Part shown: positions 26,488-35,960 of the stretch, piece after piece | How positions within the stretch are numbered: position 1 is the first letter of the stretch | Layout of the letters: each line of letters begins with the position of its first letter | Source of the DNA: Pantoea wallisii | GTDB lineage: Bacteria > Pseudomonadota > Gammaproteobacteria > Enterobacterales > Enterobacteriaceae | Direction of reading: 5' to 3' | Length of the DNA: 64,000 nucleotides | Assembly: GCF_002095485.1 (NCBI RefSeq) | Contig: NZ_MLFS01000005.1 | Coordinates: forward strand, 1 to 64,000 | The notes under the pieces: generated by a model | Database searches by the model: none | What the model saw: only the letters and a program-made list of their open reading frames with translations | What the model was told of the DNA's origin: nothing | Made by a program: the position numbers and the translations under genes

Positions 26488-27606
26488 ATGAAACCAATCG
26501 GGGTGGCTGTTGCGCTGTCATTAGCCCTGATGCTGCTCAACGGCTGCAGAGAGAGCGATGAAGCTGCGCAGGCGTCGGTGTCGGCAGCACCGCAGGTAGC
26601 GATCGTCACCCTGGCGCCGCAGAGCGTCGGGATCGCGCAGACCTGGCCCGCCCGGGTGATCGCGCTGAGAACAGCGCAGATACGGCCACAGGTGGGCGGT
26701 ATCGTGACGGCACGCCTCTTTTCTCAAGGGTCGGAGGTCTCTGCCGGGCAGCCGCTGTTTCAGATTGACCCGGCACCTTTCAAAGCAGATGTGGAGATGG
26801 CTGAAGCGGCACTCTCCCGCGCCGAAGCCTCTTTCCGCCAGCTGAACCTGCGCAGCCAGCGCCTGAGCAAGCTGGAGGGAACCGGCGCGATCAGTCGCCA
26901 GGATTATGACGATGCACGGGCTAACGCTGCACAGGCGGCAGCCGGCGTGGCAGAAGCGAAAGCAGCGCTGAACCGTAAAAAACTCGATTTAGCGTATAGC
27001 ACGGTACGCGCCCCGGTCAGCGGGCGCATTGACCAGCAGTACGTAACTGAAGGCGCACTGGTCAGCGCGGCAGATTCTCAGGCGATGGCGATTGTGCAGC
27101 AAACGGATAAGGTCTATGTCGATGCCCGCTTACCCGCTTCTGAAGTGCGCCCTCTTCTGGATGGGCAAAAAAGCGGTGCCGCGCTAACGCTGACGCTTCT
27201 GGATGACAGCGGCCAGCCTTATGACGTGAAAACGCACCTGCTCTTCTCCGGCGCCAGCGTCAGCGACGAAACCGGAGATGTGGTACTGCGAACCGAAGCA
27301 GAAAACCCCCGCCACCTGCTAATGCCAGGCATGTTCGTACGCGTGAAGATTACGCGTCACCTCAGCGACAGCGGCATCGTGATTCCGGAACAGGCTATCC
27401 AGCATCAGGACGGAAAAACCTTTGTCTGGACGCTGGATGAAAACAGCAGAGCGCAGCGCGTTCAGGTTCATCTGAACGGGCAGACGGCCAGTGGACAGGT
27501 TGTCGGCAGCGGCCTGCTGGCCGGGCAGAAGCTGGTGGTGGAGGGTCAGGAGAAGCTGCAGGACGGCACAGACGTGCAGGCTAAGCCGTGGAAATCCGGC
27601 GCGTAA
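26488..27606 (+). CDS. RND efflux membrane fusion protein, AdeA-like lipoprotein
   Basis: From ATG 26488 (AGGAAGAACCA upstream) the product has 372 residues with a lipoprotein signal (LALMLLNGC, lipidated Cys20). The adaptor architecture follows: lipoyl half VGGIVTARLFSQGSEVSAGQ, coiled-coil hairpin rich in Ala (EAALSRAEASFRQLNLRSQR), second lipoyl half, and beta-barrel. It is an HlyD/AcrA-type adaptor linking the inner-membrane pump to an outer-membrane channel. It is co-transcribed with the RND permease. Confidence 0.92.
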   Translation: MKPIGVAVALSLALMLLNGCRESDEAAQASVSAAPQVAIVTLAPQSVGIAQTWPARVIALRTAQIRPQVGGIVTARLFSQGSEVSAGQPLFQIDPAPFKADVEMAEAALSRAEASFRQLNLRSQRLSKLEGTGAISRQDYDDARANAAQAAAGVAEAKAALNRKKLDLAYSTVRAPVSGRIDQQYVTEGALVSAADSQAMAIVQQTDKVYVDARLPASEVRPLLDGQKSGAALTLTLLDDSGQPYDVKTHLLFSGASVSDETGDVVLRTEAENPRHLLMPGMFVRVKITRHLSDSGIVIPEQAIQHQDGKTFVWTLDENSRAQRVQVHLNGQTASGQVVGSGLLAGQKLVVEGQEKLQDGTDVQAKPWKSGA

Positions 27607-27638
27607 TGCCGCTCCGCCTCATTAAACAGGATTTAATC

Positions 27639-30600
27639 ATGTCGCATTTTTTTATTAAGCGCCCCATTTTTGCCTGGGTCATCGCGCTCTTTATTGTGCT
27701 GTTCGGCGCCCTCGCCATTCCGCAGTTGCCGATTGCGCAATATCCCCCGGTGGCACCGCCCAGCGTCTCTATCTCGGTGAGCTACCCGGGCGCTACGCCG
27801 CAGATGATGAATGAATCGGTGATCTCCCTGATTGAGCGTGAACTGTCCGGCGTGGATGACCTGCTCTATTTTGAATCCTCCAGCGATACCTCCGGCATGG
27901 CGACCATCACCGTCAACTTTAAACCGGGCACGGATATCAAGCTGGCACAGGTGGATGTTCAGAATCAGATCAAAATTGTGGAGTCGCGTCTGCCGCAGAC
28001 GGTACGGCAAAATGGCCTGACGGTTGAAGCCGCATCCTCCAACTTTCTGATGATTGTTGGCTTGAACGCGTCAGGGTCGGCCTTTACGGAGGCGGATCTC
28101 AGTGATTACTTTGCGCGCAATATGACCGAAGAGCTGCGCCGTGTAGAGGGCGTGGGTAAGGTTCAATCATTTGGTGCCGAAAAAGCGATGCGCATCTGGC
28201 TGGATCCGGCAAAGCTCATCGCCTGGAACCTGACGGTTAACGATGTTACAGACGCGATTAGTCAGCAGAACGCCCAGATAGCGCCAGGGCGTATTGGGGA
28301 CGCCCCTGCCACCAGCGGGCAGCGATCCGCCTACCCGCTGACCGTAACCGGACAGCTGGGCACACCGGAAGCGTTCCGCCGTATTGTACTGAAAGCCAGC
28401 ACAGATGGGGCGAAGGTGACGCTCGGCAACGTCGCCAGGGTGGAGCTGGGTTTACAGACTTACTCGTTTGCGACGCGTGAAAACGGCCGCCCTTCAACCG
28501 CCGCTGCCATACAACTGGCACCGGGTGCCAACGCGGTGAAAACCTCGGCAGCGGTACAGGCCAGGCTGGCGGAGCTGGCGAAGTCAATGCCTGCAGGTAT
28601 GCACTATTCGGTGCCCTTTGACACCTCTCCTTTTGTGAAGATCTCCATCGAAAAGGTTATTCATACCTTTATCGAGGCGATGATCCTGGTTTTCCTGGTG
28701 ATGTATCTGTTCCTGCAAAACGTTCGCTACACCTTTATTCCGGCGATCGTGGCGCCTGTTGCGCTGCTTGGGACATTTACCGTTATGTTGCTGTGTGGTT
28801 TCTCCATCAACGTGCTGACCATGTTCGGCATGGTGCTGGCGATTGGCATCATCGTGGATGACGCCATCGTGGTGGTCGAAAACGTGGAGAGGCTGATGGA
28901 AGAGGAGGGTCTTTCACCGCGCGAAGCCACCGAAAAAGCGATGCATGAAATTACCGGCGCCATTACAGGCATCACGCTGGTGCTGACGGCCGTATTTATA
29001 CCGATGGGGCTGGCCAGCGGATCGGTAGGCATCATCTACCGCCAGTTCACGCTCTCAATGGCGGTATCGATCCTGTTCTCTGCCCTGCTTGCGCTCACGC
29101 TGACCCCCGCGCTATGCGCCACGCTGCTTAAGCCGGCGACGCGCGACGCGCACCGCAAAAACCGTTTTTTCCGCTGGTTTAACCACAATCTGGCGCGCGC
29201 AACCACCGGCTATACCTCAGGCCTGAGTCGGCTGGTCAGAAAGAGCGGCCGGATGATGCTGGTTTACGTCGTCCTCTGTGCCGTCCTGGCCTTTGGGTTC
29301 AGCAAATTGCCGTCAGCTTTTCTGCCCGAAGAGGATCAGGGCTATTTTATCTCGTCAATTCAGCTGCCGGCTGATGCAACGCTTGAGCGCACCGAAGATG
29401 TGATCAAGCAGTATGAAGCGGTGGTCGCCGATCGTGCCGGCATTGATCGTAACCTCTCTATCCTTGGCTTTAGTTTTGCCGGTTCCGGCTCCAACTCTGC
29501 GCTGGCGTTCACGCTGCTTAAGGATTGGGATAACCGCCACGGCGCGACCGCACGGGATGAAGCCGCGCGGGTCCAGCAGGCGATGGCGTCCGTCCCCGAT
29601 GCCACCGTTATGAGCCTGATTCCTCCGCCGATCGCCGAGCTGGGGAACTCATCAGGCTTTACGTTGCAGCTGGAAGATCGCGCCGGCCATGATTACCCAA
29701 CCCAGCAGGCAGCGCTGCAAACCCTGCTTGCAGCCGCTGCGCAGAGCAGCATTGTACGGGACGTTTATCAGGATGGCCTGCCTGATGGCACCAGCATTAA
29801 TCTCACCATCGATCGTGAAAAAGTCGAGGCCATGGGCGTCTCCTTCAGCGATATCAGCCAGACGCTATCTGGCGCGATGGGATCGACGTACGTTAATGAT
29901 TTCCCCAATAACGGTCGCATTCAGCAGGTGATCGTCCAGGCGGATGCACCTTACCGTATGCAGCTCCGGAGCGTGCTGGCGTTGTACGTCAGAAATAAAC
30001 ATGGCGGCATGGTGCCGCTCTCGGAGTTTGTTAAAGGCGAGTGGCAAACCTCGGCGCTGCAGCTGCTGCGTTATCAGGGCTATCCGGCATTTCGCATAAC
30101 CGGTGACGCGGCACCCGGGTACTCCACAGGCCAGGCGATGGCAGAGATGGAGAAGCTGGCCACACAGCTGCCCGCTGGTTTTGCCATCGAATGGACGGGC
30201 CAGTCCCTGCAGGAGAAGGCGTCCGCCTCACAGGCACCGATGCTGATGCTGTTATCCATGCTGGTGGTGTTTTTAGTACTGGCGGCGCTGTACGAGAGCT
30301 GGACCATCCCGTTCTCGGTGATGCTGGTAGTGCCGCTTGGTCTGCTGGGCGCCGTGGCCGCCGTGATGTTGCGCGACATGTCTAACGATGTTTTTTTCAA
30401 AGTGGGCATGATCACCATCATCGGGCTGTCCGCTAAGAACGCCATACTGATCATCGAATTTGCGAAGCAGATTTATGAACAGGAGGGCAACCTGATCCGC
30501 GCGACCCTTAAGGCGGCCAGCATGCGTCTGCGCCCTATTCTGATGACGTCGCTGGCGTTTACGCTGGGTGTGGTGCCGCTGATGCTGGCAACCGGTGCCA

Positions 30601-30752
30601 GCGCGACCACGCAACATGCTATTGGTACGGGTGTTTTCGGCGGGATGATCAGCGGTACAATACTGGCCGTGATATTTGTCCCGGCCTTTTTTATCTTCGT
30701 TATGACGCTGAATGAGCAGATTAAGCAGCGTCTGCGCCGATGTAAACGGTGA
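27639..30752 (+). CDS. RND efflux permease, AdeB/AcrB-type (HAE1 family)
   Basis: From ATG 27639 the product has 1037 residues, the standard HAE1 length. It opens with FFIKRPIFAWVIALFIVLFG and has two large periplasmic loops and 12 membrane helices. The proton-relay aspartates occur in AIGIIVDDAIVVVENVER, and the C-terminal half repeats the design (IIGLSAKNAILIIEFAKQ). Substrates are likely hydrophobic drugs or plant compounds. No outer-membrane factor gene follows, so a TolC-type channel encoded elsewhere must serve it. Confidence 0.94.
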   Translation: MSHFFIKRPIFAWVIALFIVLFGALAIPQLPIAQYPPVAPPSVSISVSYPGATPQMMNESVISLIERELSGVDDLLYFESSSDTSGMATITVNFKPGTDIKLAQVDVQNQIKIVESRLPQTVRQNGLTVEAASSNFLMIVGLNASGSAFTEADLSDYFARNMTEELRRVEGVGKVQSFGAEKAMRIWLDPAKLIAWNLTVNDVTDAISQQNAQIAPGRIGDAPATSGQRSAYPLTVTGQLGTPEAFRRIVLKASTDGAKVTLGNVARVELGLQTYSFATRENGRPSTAAAIQLAPGANAVKTSAAVQARLAELAKSMPAGMHYSVPFDTSPFVKISIEKVIHTFIEAMILVFLVMYLFLQNVRYTFIPAIVAPVALLGTFTVMLLCGFSINVLTMFGMVLAIGIIVDDAIVVVENVERLMEEEGLSPREATEKAMHEITGAITGITLVLTAVFIPMGLASGSVGIIYRQFTLSMAVSILFSALLALTLTPALCATLLKPATRDAHRKNRFFRWFNHNLARATTGYTSGLSRLVRKSGRMMLVYVVLCAVLAFGFSKLPSAFLPEEDQGYFISSIQLPADATLERTEDVIKQYEAVVADRAGIDRNLSILGFSFAGSGSNSALAFTLLKDWDNRHGATARDEAARVQQAMASVPDATVMSLIPPPIAELGNSSGFTLQLEDRAGHDYPTQQAALQTLLAAAAQSSIVRDVYQDGLPDGTSINLTIDREKVEAMGVSFSDISQTLSGAMGSTYVNDFPNNGRIQQVIVQADAPYRMQLRSVLALYVRNKHGGMVPLSEFVKGEWQTSALQLLRYQGYPAFRITGDAAPGYSTGQAMAEMEKLATQLPAGFAIEWTGQSLQEKASASQAPMLMLLSMLVVFLVLAALYESWTIPFSVMLVVPLGLLGAVAAVMLRDMSNDVFFKVGMITIIGLSAKNAILIIEFAKQIYEQEGNLIRATLKAASMRLRPILMTSLAFTLGVVPLMLATGASATTQHAIGTGVFGGMISGTILAVIFVPAFFIFVMTLNEQIKQRLRRCKR

Positions 30753-30801
30753 AGAGGCCTCATTGTGCGCCGGTTACAGGCTTACAATGCGGTATCACAA
30801 C

Positions 30802-30829
30802 GCACTGCCGCAGCCGGTTTCGGCAGTGC
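30802..30829 (+). terminator. Hairpin after the RND operon
   Basis: GCACTGCCG and CGGCAGTGC form a perfect 9-bp stem with a 10-base loop, ~50 bases after the RND stop codon. The following TTATCGTT is a weak U-tract, so termination may be partial or the hairpin may stabilise the transcript. Confidence 0.5.
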
Positions 30830-31093
30830 TTATCGTTGCCCGGACAGCCGTCTGAACGTATAGGCGCTTAAAATAAATTAATTAAAGTTTGCGTAATAAA
30901 ATCAGCTGTGTCTTAATAACGCCATCGGTTTGGAATACAGACCTTATGAAAGCAGTTTTAGTAAAGCAGTCCTCAGTTCAAGTGTTATCCAAAGATATCC
31001 TTCTTCGAGAGCCTCCTCCTAATTGCCCAATAAGCAAATCTAATTACAGGCCATTATTGCCGCTTCTGTGGCTCATCAATTAAGGAATTTTCT
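30830..31093 (+). promoter_or_regulatory. Promoter and long 5' leader of the cold-shock gene
   Basis: About 260 bases before the csp ATG carry no supported gene. The A/T-rich stretch at 30870-30900 could hold the promoter, and a leader of ~150-200 bases would be typical for cspA-family mRNAs that act as thermosensitive leaders. I do not see a confident cold-box match. AAGGAA at 31082-31087 is the ribosome-binding site. Confidence 0.4.
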
Positions 31094-31306
31094 ATGTCTA
31101 ACAAAATGACTGGTTTAGTAAAATGGTTCAACTCTGATAAAGGCTTCGGCTTTATCTCTCCAAGCGACGGCAGCAAAGATGTATTCGTACACTTCTCTGC
31201 AATCCAGAGCGACAGCTACAAAACGCTGGACGAAGGTCAGCAGGTCTCTTTCACCATCGAAAATGGTGCTAAAGGCCCTGCAGCTGCGAACGTTACCGCT
31301 CTGTAA
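31094..31306 (+). CDS. Cold-shock protein, CspA family
   Basis: The 70-residue product is a single cold-shock domain with RNP1 (DKGFGFIS) and RNP2 (VFVHFSAI). The N-terminus [17 protein letters not shown] is closest to CspA/CspG rather than CspC/CspE. It binds single-stranded RNA/DNA and melts RNA structure in the cold. The monocistronic gene ends in a strong terminator. Confidence 0.95.
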   Translation: MSNKMTGLVKWFNSDKGFGFISPSDGSKDVFVHFSAIQSDSYKTLDEGQQVSFTIENGAKGPAAANVTAL

Positions 31307-31381
31307 GTCGCGCTAATTATCAGCGACACTTACAATCGCGATGAAGACAGTAGTCTGAGCAGCTAAGCTCTGCTGATAATG

Positions 31382-31408
31382 AAAAAACCCGCCCTGTGCG
31401 GGTTTTTT
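31382..31408 (+). terminator. Rho-independent terminator of the csp gene
   Basis: AAAAAACCCGC, loop CCTGT and GCGGGTTTTTT form an 11-bp stem ending in six T residues; the flanking A-run makes it bidirectional. Confidence 0.9.
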
Positions 31409-31441
31409 GCTTTTTAATATTCCGGAAGTTCTGCGCTTTGC

Positions 31442-31555
31442 TTATTTCCCCCGCGCGTAACGGTGCTGTTTTAATAACGCTTTCGCAAGCGAGACGCTAT
31501 TCCCCGCTCTTTTATTGTTAAAAACAGCCCGCTCCACTGCCTGGTCTACACTCAT
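31442..31555 (-). CDS. Doubtful 37-codon ORF downstream of the csp terminator
   Basis: An ATG at 31555 opens a short frame (MSVDQAVERAVFNNKRAGNS and a basic tail ending in RYARGK) with reasonable composition but only a weak upstream site. I do not recognise a family. It could be a real small protein or chance. Confidence 0.2.
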   Translation of the reverse strand: MSVDQAVERAVFNNKRAGNSVSLAKALLKQHRYARGK

Positions 31556-31603
31556 TTTTAAGGGAAAACCAATAACGCATGCGCATACACTCCAGGAGCA
31601 CTT

Positions 31604-32293
31604 ATGGCCGACTTCGACCTGCATAAATTTCTGATTAATGACCAGCCCTATACTTTCCTTTTTGAAGTCATCGTTCGCGTCTTTATTGCTTATATTGTGG
31701 TGTTCACCTTTCTCAAAATTTCTGGCCGGCGGGGTGTGCAGCAGCTGTCACTGTTTGAGGTGGTGATCATTCTGACGCTGGGGTCGGCATCCGGTGATGT
31801 CACGTTTTATGATGATGTACCGGTGCTACCGGTTATTCTGGTGTTCGTTGTACTGCTGATGCTCTACCGGCTTACAACCCTGGCGATGTCAAAATCCCCT
31901 GCGCTGTCAAAGCTGATTGAAGGGGAAGTGGTCACGCTGATTGCCCACGGTAAATACGTGTCCGCCAATCTCGACAAACTCAATATCTCTGAAGATGAGT
32001 TTCTGATGGAGCTGCGGCATGACGGTGCTGAACACCTCGGTCAGATTCGCCTCGGGCTGGTGGAAGTCGATGGTCAGTTGAGTCTCTACTTCTATCAAGA
32101 CGAAGATGTTGTGCCCGGCCTTTCGGTGCTGCCAGCCGAACATCGCCCCTGCTTTACGGTAATGCCCGATGATGATCTGTATGCCTGTAACCGCTGTGGC
32201 CTGACTAAAAATCTGCGTAGCGGCGAACAGTGCCGCTGCCCGGAGTGTGACCGTAACGTGTGGTCGCGAGCGTTGCGCTCGGTTCGCACCTGA
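31604..32293 (+). CDS. ycaP: YcaP/YetF (DUF421) membrane protein
   Basis: The 229-residue product matches enterobacterial YcaP throughout: hydrophobic N-terminal helices, TFLKISGRRGVQQLSLFEVV, LTLGSASGDVTFYDDVP, a YetF soluble domain (VSANLDKLNISEDEFLMELR) and a C-terminal zinc-ribbon-like region with CNRCG and CRCPEC. The start has CAGGAGCACTT. It is an inner-membrane protein of unknown function. The preceding ~195 bases hold its promoter region and only a doubtful 37-codon minus-strand ORF. Confidence 0.93.
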   Translation: MADFDLHKFLINDQPYTFLFEVIVRVFIAYIVVFTFLKISGRRGVQQLSLFEVVIILTLGSASGDVTFYDDVPVLPVILVFVVLLMLYRLTTLAMSKSPALSKLIEGEVVTLIAHGKYVSANLDKLNISEDEFLMELRHDGAEHLGQIRLGLVEVDGQLSLYFYQDEDVVPGLSVLPAEHRPCFTVMPDDDLYACNRCGLTKNLRSGEQCRCPECDRNVWSRALRSVRT

Positions 32294-32365
32294 TTCACCG
32301 CTTGCCGTTCATCATTTTGTTCAACCGAAGCCTCGCCGGTGCGAGGCTTACCGAAGAAGCGCAGC

Positions 32366-32814
32366 TTAATCAAACACACCATTGATGATGGCCGTGACAA
32401 CCGCCGTACTCAACGCAATCAGCACCAGATCATCCCCCACGCGCGCCATTCGTAGCCCGGATAGTAGGGCAAATCCCTGATCATTGATGCCGGCAAGGTT
32501 TTTTTCGCAATCCCCGGCGGCAGGGGTTTTCCACGCGCGAGATTTTTAGCGATGCCTGGCGGAAGCGCCTGATATCCTACCAGGCCATGATTCACCGCCA
32601 GTGAACGCGCCCGCGAGAAACTGATATCAACATTGATCTGGTCCGGTTTGCCAGCGTGCGAGTGTTTGCCCTGCCCCTTATTGCCGTGGTGACCACTGTT
32701 TCCCGGATGGCCACCGCCGTGGCCGTTACCCGGATCGGCCAGTGCCGGCGCAGCAATAAAACTGCAGGAGAGAACCGCCGCCAGTGCAGCTACAGAAATG
32801 CGACGTTTGAACAT
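32366..32814 (-). pseudogene. CigR/RcnB-like secreted protein, frameshifted in a G run
   Basis: The product has a signal peptide (ALAAVLSCSFIAAPALA), a Gly/His-rich linker (GNGHGGGHPGNSGHHGNKGQ) and the CigR-type repeat LPPGIAKNLARGKPLPPGIA followed by LPYYPGYEW. As written it ends GMIWC at 32419. Restoring one G in the run at 32434-32438 (C on plus) gives EWRAWGDDLVLIALSTAVVT and an end at NGVFD with stop at 32366, 149 residues. That tail is the expected CigR C-terminus. In Salmonella, CigR is an anti-virulence regulator; the role here is unknown. Confidence 0.8.
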
Positions 32815-32916
32815 GTTGTTTATCCCTTATGGAAAGAAGACCCAATTTAAACATATGACAAAGCCCGCATCTCTACCATCACAGCCGTTGTTGAAGTCGG
32901 TTCGCATCACGCATTT

Positions 32917-33672
32917 TTAGGCGTACAGGATGTTCATATCGCCGCGTCCGGTGCGATGAATGGTGGCATCAACCTGCCATGTGCGCTTAATCAGGTTAGG
33001 GGTTAAGACGCTATCGGGCGCGCCTGAAGCCACTACCTGCCCCTGATGGAGCACCACTAGCTGCTGGCAATATTTGGCGGCCAGGTTGAGATCGTGCAGC
33101 GCCACAATCACCGTAACCGGCAGCGAGGAGATCAGCCGCATCAGCTCCAGCTGAAACTGAATGTCCAGATGATTAATTGGTTCATCCAGCAGCAGGATAT
33201 CGGGCTGCTGAGTAAGCGCACGCGCAATCTGACAACGTTGCCGCTCGCCACCGGATAAGCGCTGCCAGGGACGATTGGCCAGCGCATCCAGCTTCATCAG
33301 CGAAAGTGCCTGCTGAACCGCCTGCTCATCCCCCGTGCGCCACGTGCTGAATGCGCTACGGTGTGGCGATCGCCCAAGCCGGACAATCTCTGCAACGGTC
33401 ATCCCGGCCTCGGATTCCGCATGCTGCGGCACAAATGCCAGCGTGCGTGAGAGCTGCCGCCGACTCATTTCACCCGTTGATTTACCACCGATTTTCACCC
33501 CCGCATAGGCGCAGGGCAGCACGCCTGCCATTGCGCGAATCAGCGTTGATTTACCGGAGCCATTGGGGCCAAGCAGCCCCACCGTTTGCGCGCGCGGCGC
33601 AGCAAAACTGATATCTGATAACACCCGTCGCGCCTGAAGCGTCACGCTCAGATTATCGATTGTCACATGCAT
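32917..33672 (-). CDS. FecE/BtuD-type ABC transporter ATP-binding protein
   Basis: From ATG 33672 the product has 251 residues with Walker A LGPNGSGKST, Q-loop VPQHAES, signature LSGGERQRCQIARAL, Walker B ILLLDEPINHLD and switch His in VALHDLNLAAKY. It belongs to the importer ATPases for iron-siderophores, haem or cobalamin. Its ATG overlaps the permease stop (TGATG). An upstream extension in the same frame (to 33810) only reads through the permease gene. Confidence 0.93.
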   Translation of the reverse strand: MHVTIDNLSVTLQARRVLSDISFAAPRAQTVGLLGPNGSGKSTLIRAMAGVLPCAYAGVKIGGKSTGEMSRRQLSRTLAFVPQHAESEAGMTVAEIVRLGRSPHRSAFSTWRTGDEQAVQQALSLMKLDALANRPWQRLSGGERQRCQIARALTQQPDILLLDEPINHLDIQFQLELMRLISSLPVTVIVALHDLNLAAKYCQQLVVLHQGQVVASGAPDSVLTPNLIKRTWQVDATIHRTGRGDMNILYA

Positions 33673-34700
33673 CACGACTTCTCCCGGTTGCGGTAGAGAA
33701 TAAAAGCGAATACCGGCGCACCCACCAGCGCGGTCACTACGCCAATCGGCAGCACCTGATGGCTGATAAGCGTGCGTGAGACCAGGTCTGCAAGGATCAT
33801 GAAGTGGCAACCGGCAAGAAAGGTTAACGGGAGACTAATCAGGTGACGATGCCCGGCCAGCATACGCGTGATATGCGGGATCACCAGACCCACAAATCCG
33901 ACCGCGCCAATTGCACTGACAATGACCGCCGTCACCAGCGCCGTGATCAACAGCAGTACAATGCGCACCCGCAAGACCCGCGTGCCCAGCGTAGCCGAGA
34001 CCTCCGTGCCGAAGGTGAAGGTATCCAGTGAGCGAGCGTAACAGATCACTACCAGCAATCCGGCAACCGTCACCGCCGAACAGAGCAGCGCGTCAGGCCA
34101 GCGCACGCCGCTCAGGCTGCCCAAGAGCCAGAACATCACGCCGCGCGACTGCTCAGCGTTGGCCGCCGTACTCACGATATACGACGTCAACGCATTGAAT
34201 AGCTGAGTACCGGCGATACCGGCGAGAATGATGCGTGCCGTGTTCTCACGCATCCCGCCGGAGAGCAGCACAATCAGCGCGAACGCGAGGCAGGCACCGC
34301 AGAATGCCCCGGCGCCCACGCTAAGCGCGCCGCCGCCCAAACCCAGCAACATGACGCTTACTGCACCGGTTGAAGCGCCGGCAGAGATACCCAGCAGATA
34401 GGGATCGGCCAACGGATTGCGCAGCAGCGATTGCAGTACCAGTCCGCACAGCGCCAGACCGCCGCCGCTGCTGGCCGCCATTAATGCCCGGCTCATGCGG
34501 TACTGCCAGACAATGCCGGCCTCCACCGCAGGCAGATCGTAATGCGCGATACCCAGGCCATTCGCGATCGCCCGCGCCGTATCTGCGAATGAGATGGCCA
34601 TATCGCCGGTGGCCGCGGCCAGCACAATCATCAACGGCAGGCTCAGCAAACCGACGATAATGATAAAACCAGGCCAGTAACCCGTACCGTGTGTAACCAT
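33672..34700 (-). CDS. FecCD-type ABC transporter permease
   Basis: The 342-residue product is a BtuC/FecCD permease with about ten helices, including GLVLQSLLRNPLADPYLLGI and FVGLVIPHITRMLAGHRH, the coupling region. It would import an iron chelate or cobalamin together with the FecE-type ATPase and the periplasmic binding protein encoded upstream. Its start ATG at 34700 lies a few bases after the binding-protein gene. Confidence 0.93.
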   Translation of the reverse strand: MVTHGTGYWPGFIIIVGLLSLPLMIVLAAATGDMAISFADTARAIANGLGIAHYDLPAVEAGIVWQYRMSRALMAASSGGGLALCGLVLQSLLRNPLADPYLLGISAGASTGAVSVMLLGLGGGALSVGAGAFCGACLAFALIVLLSGGMRENTARIILAGIAGTQLFNALTSYIVSTAANAEQSRGVMFWLLGSLSGVRWPDALLCSAVTVAGLLVVICYARSLDTFTFGTEVSATLGTRVLRVRIVLLLITALVTAVIVSAIGAVGFVGLVIPHITRMLAGHRHLISLPLTFLAGCHFMILADLVSRTLISHQVLPIGVVTALVGAPVFAFILYRNREKS

Positions 34701-34708
34701 CAGGCTGA

Positions 34709-35724
34709 TTACCGGCGCTGATCTGCTGACCGATCAGCTCTACCGCTTCCACATTACGCAGTGAGGGGTTGAGCGACATCGCCGGCACTACCACGATACG
34801 GCCCTGCTTCACCGCCGGCATCTCACGGGTTACCGGATCGCTCTCCAGAAACGCTTTTTTAACGGCGACATCATCTGCGGGATAGAGCCGTCTCTCCATG
34901 CTGGCGATAACAATCACATCCGGCTGCGCCTGGACAATATGCTCCCATGTCACCGCTGGCCACTCTTCATCGGAAGCGATGATATTCGTCAAACCAAGTG
35001 TACGTGTGATCCAGCCCGGCGCACCTTTGCTGCCTGCTACCCATGGATCACCTTTTAAACGCGGGCTGGAGAACCAGTACACCACTTTAAGCGGCGCTGA
35101 ACGGTGGGTATTCAGATGCTGCTGCGCGGCGGTGATACGATTGGCCAGCTGCTGTTTTAACGCCTCTCCGCGTACTGCGACATCAAAAATGCGCGCCAGC
35201 GTGGTGATCTCATCGTAGATAACGTTGATCGAGTACGGCGCGGAACGTGCCCCGTCGCCGTTGGAGGTCGCGGTCACGGCTTTCGCAGTACAGTCCGCAG
35301 GCGAGATCCAGGTGTTAATCCCGAGTTGTTCAAACTGCTGGCGCGTGGCCACTTCCCCTTGCGGCCCCACATGCCAGCTATATTGCGCCAGCACCAGTTC
35401 GGGCCGCTGTGCCGCCACCGCTTCAAATCCCGGCGCGTTCTCCGTCAGGCGCTTCAGATGCTGCCCCTGCTGCTTCAGTTCATCCGGCAGAGCACCAAAC
35501 CAGACTGAGGTCCCGACTACTTTTGAACCCAGTCCCAGCGCCAGCATCAGCTCCGTTTCATGCTGTCCTACCGTGACGACGCGTTCCGGCACATGCGTAA
35601 AGGTTTCAGACATCCCGCAGTTCTCCACAGTGAATGGCCAGTTCGCGGCGTGAGTACTGAGCACGGGAAGAGAGAGCATGGCGCAGATAAAGAGGTTGAT
35701 CGTTCGTTTCATTACTGACTTCAT
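34709..35724 (-). pseudogene. Periplasmic binding protein of the FecBCD-type importer; 3' frameshift likely
   Basis: The product has a signal peptide (NLFICAMLSLPVLSTHAA) and a type III binding-protein fold (VVTVGQHETELMLALGLGSK, VLAQYSWHVGPQGE, VIVIASMERRLYP, NPSLRNVEAVELIGQQ). Family similarity ends near 34715. The annotated frame then runs 130 codons into the permease gene in a different frame, giving Arg/Gly-rich nonsense. A one-base shift near 34715-34725 would stop at TAA 34709-34711, a normal 338-residue length just before the permease. Ligand (siderophore, haem or B12) is uncertain because no TonB receptor is adjacent. Confidence 0.8.
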
Positions 35725-35960
35725 ATTGATATGTTATAACGTAACAATATGCGCATTTCATGTTTTGTTGTCAATCCATTGCGGAATGAAGCAAGTACCC
35801 TAACCCGGGCGCAACAAAATGCAGTGGAGTGATGTGCAGGCATGCGAGAGAATGATCGGGACGTGCAAACTTTCGGGCTGGTGTGACAACCGCACGCAGC
35901 TGACAAATGAAGAGAGATAGGGCTTAGTAAATAATGAATGTTGAATCAAGGAAGGAGGCC

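Noticed and set aside
34321..34708. C-terminal extension of the ABC binding protein
   Set aside because: It is an out-of-frame reading of the permease gene, rich in Arg and Gly, so the long ORF is an artefact of a missing stop or frameshift.
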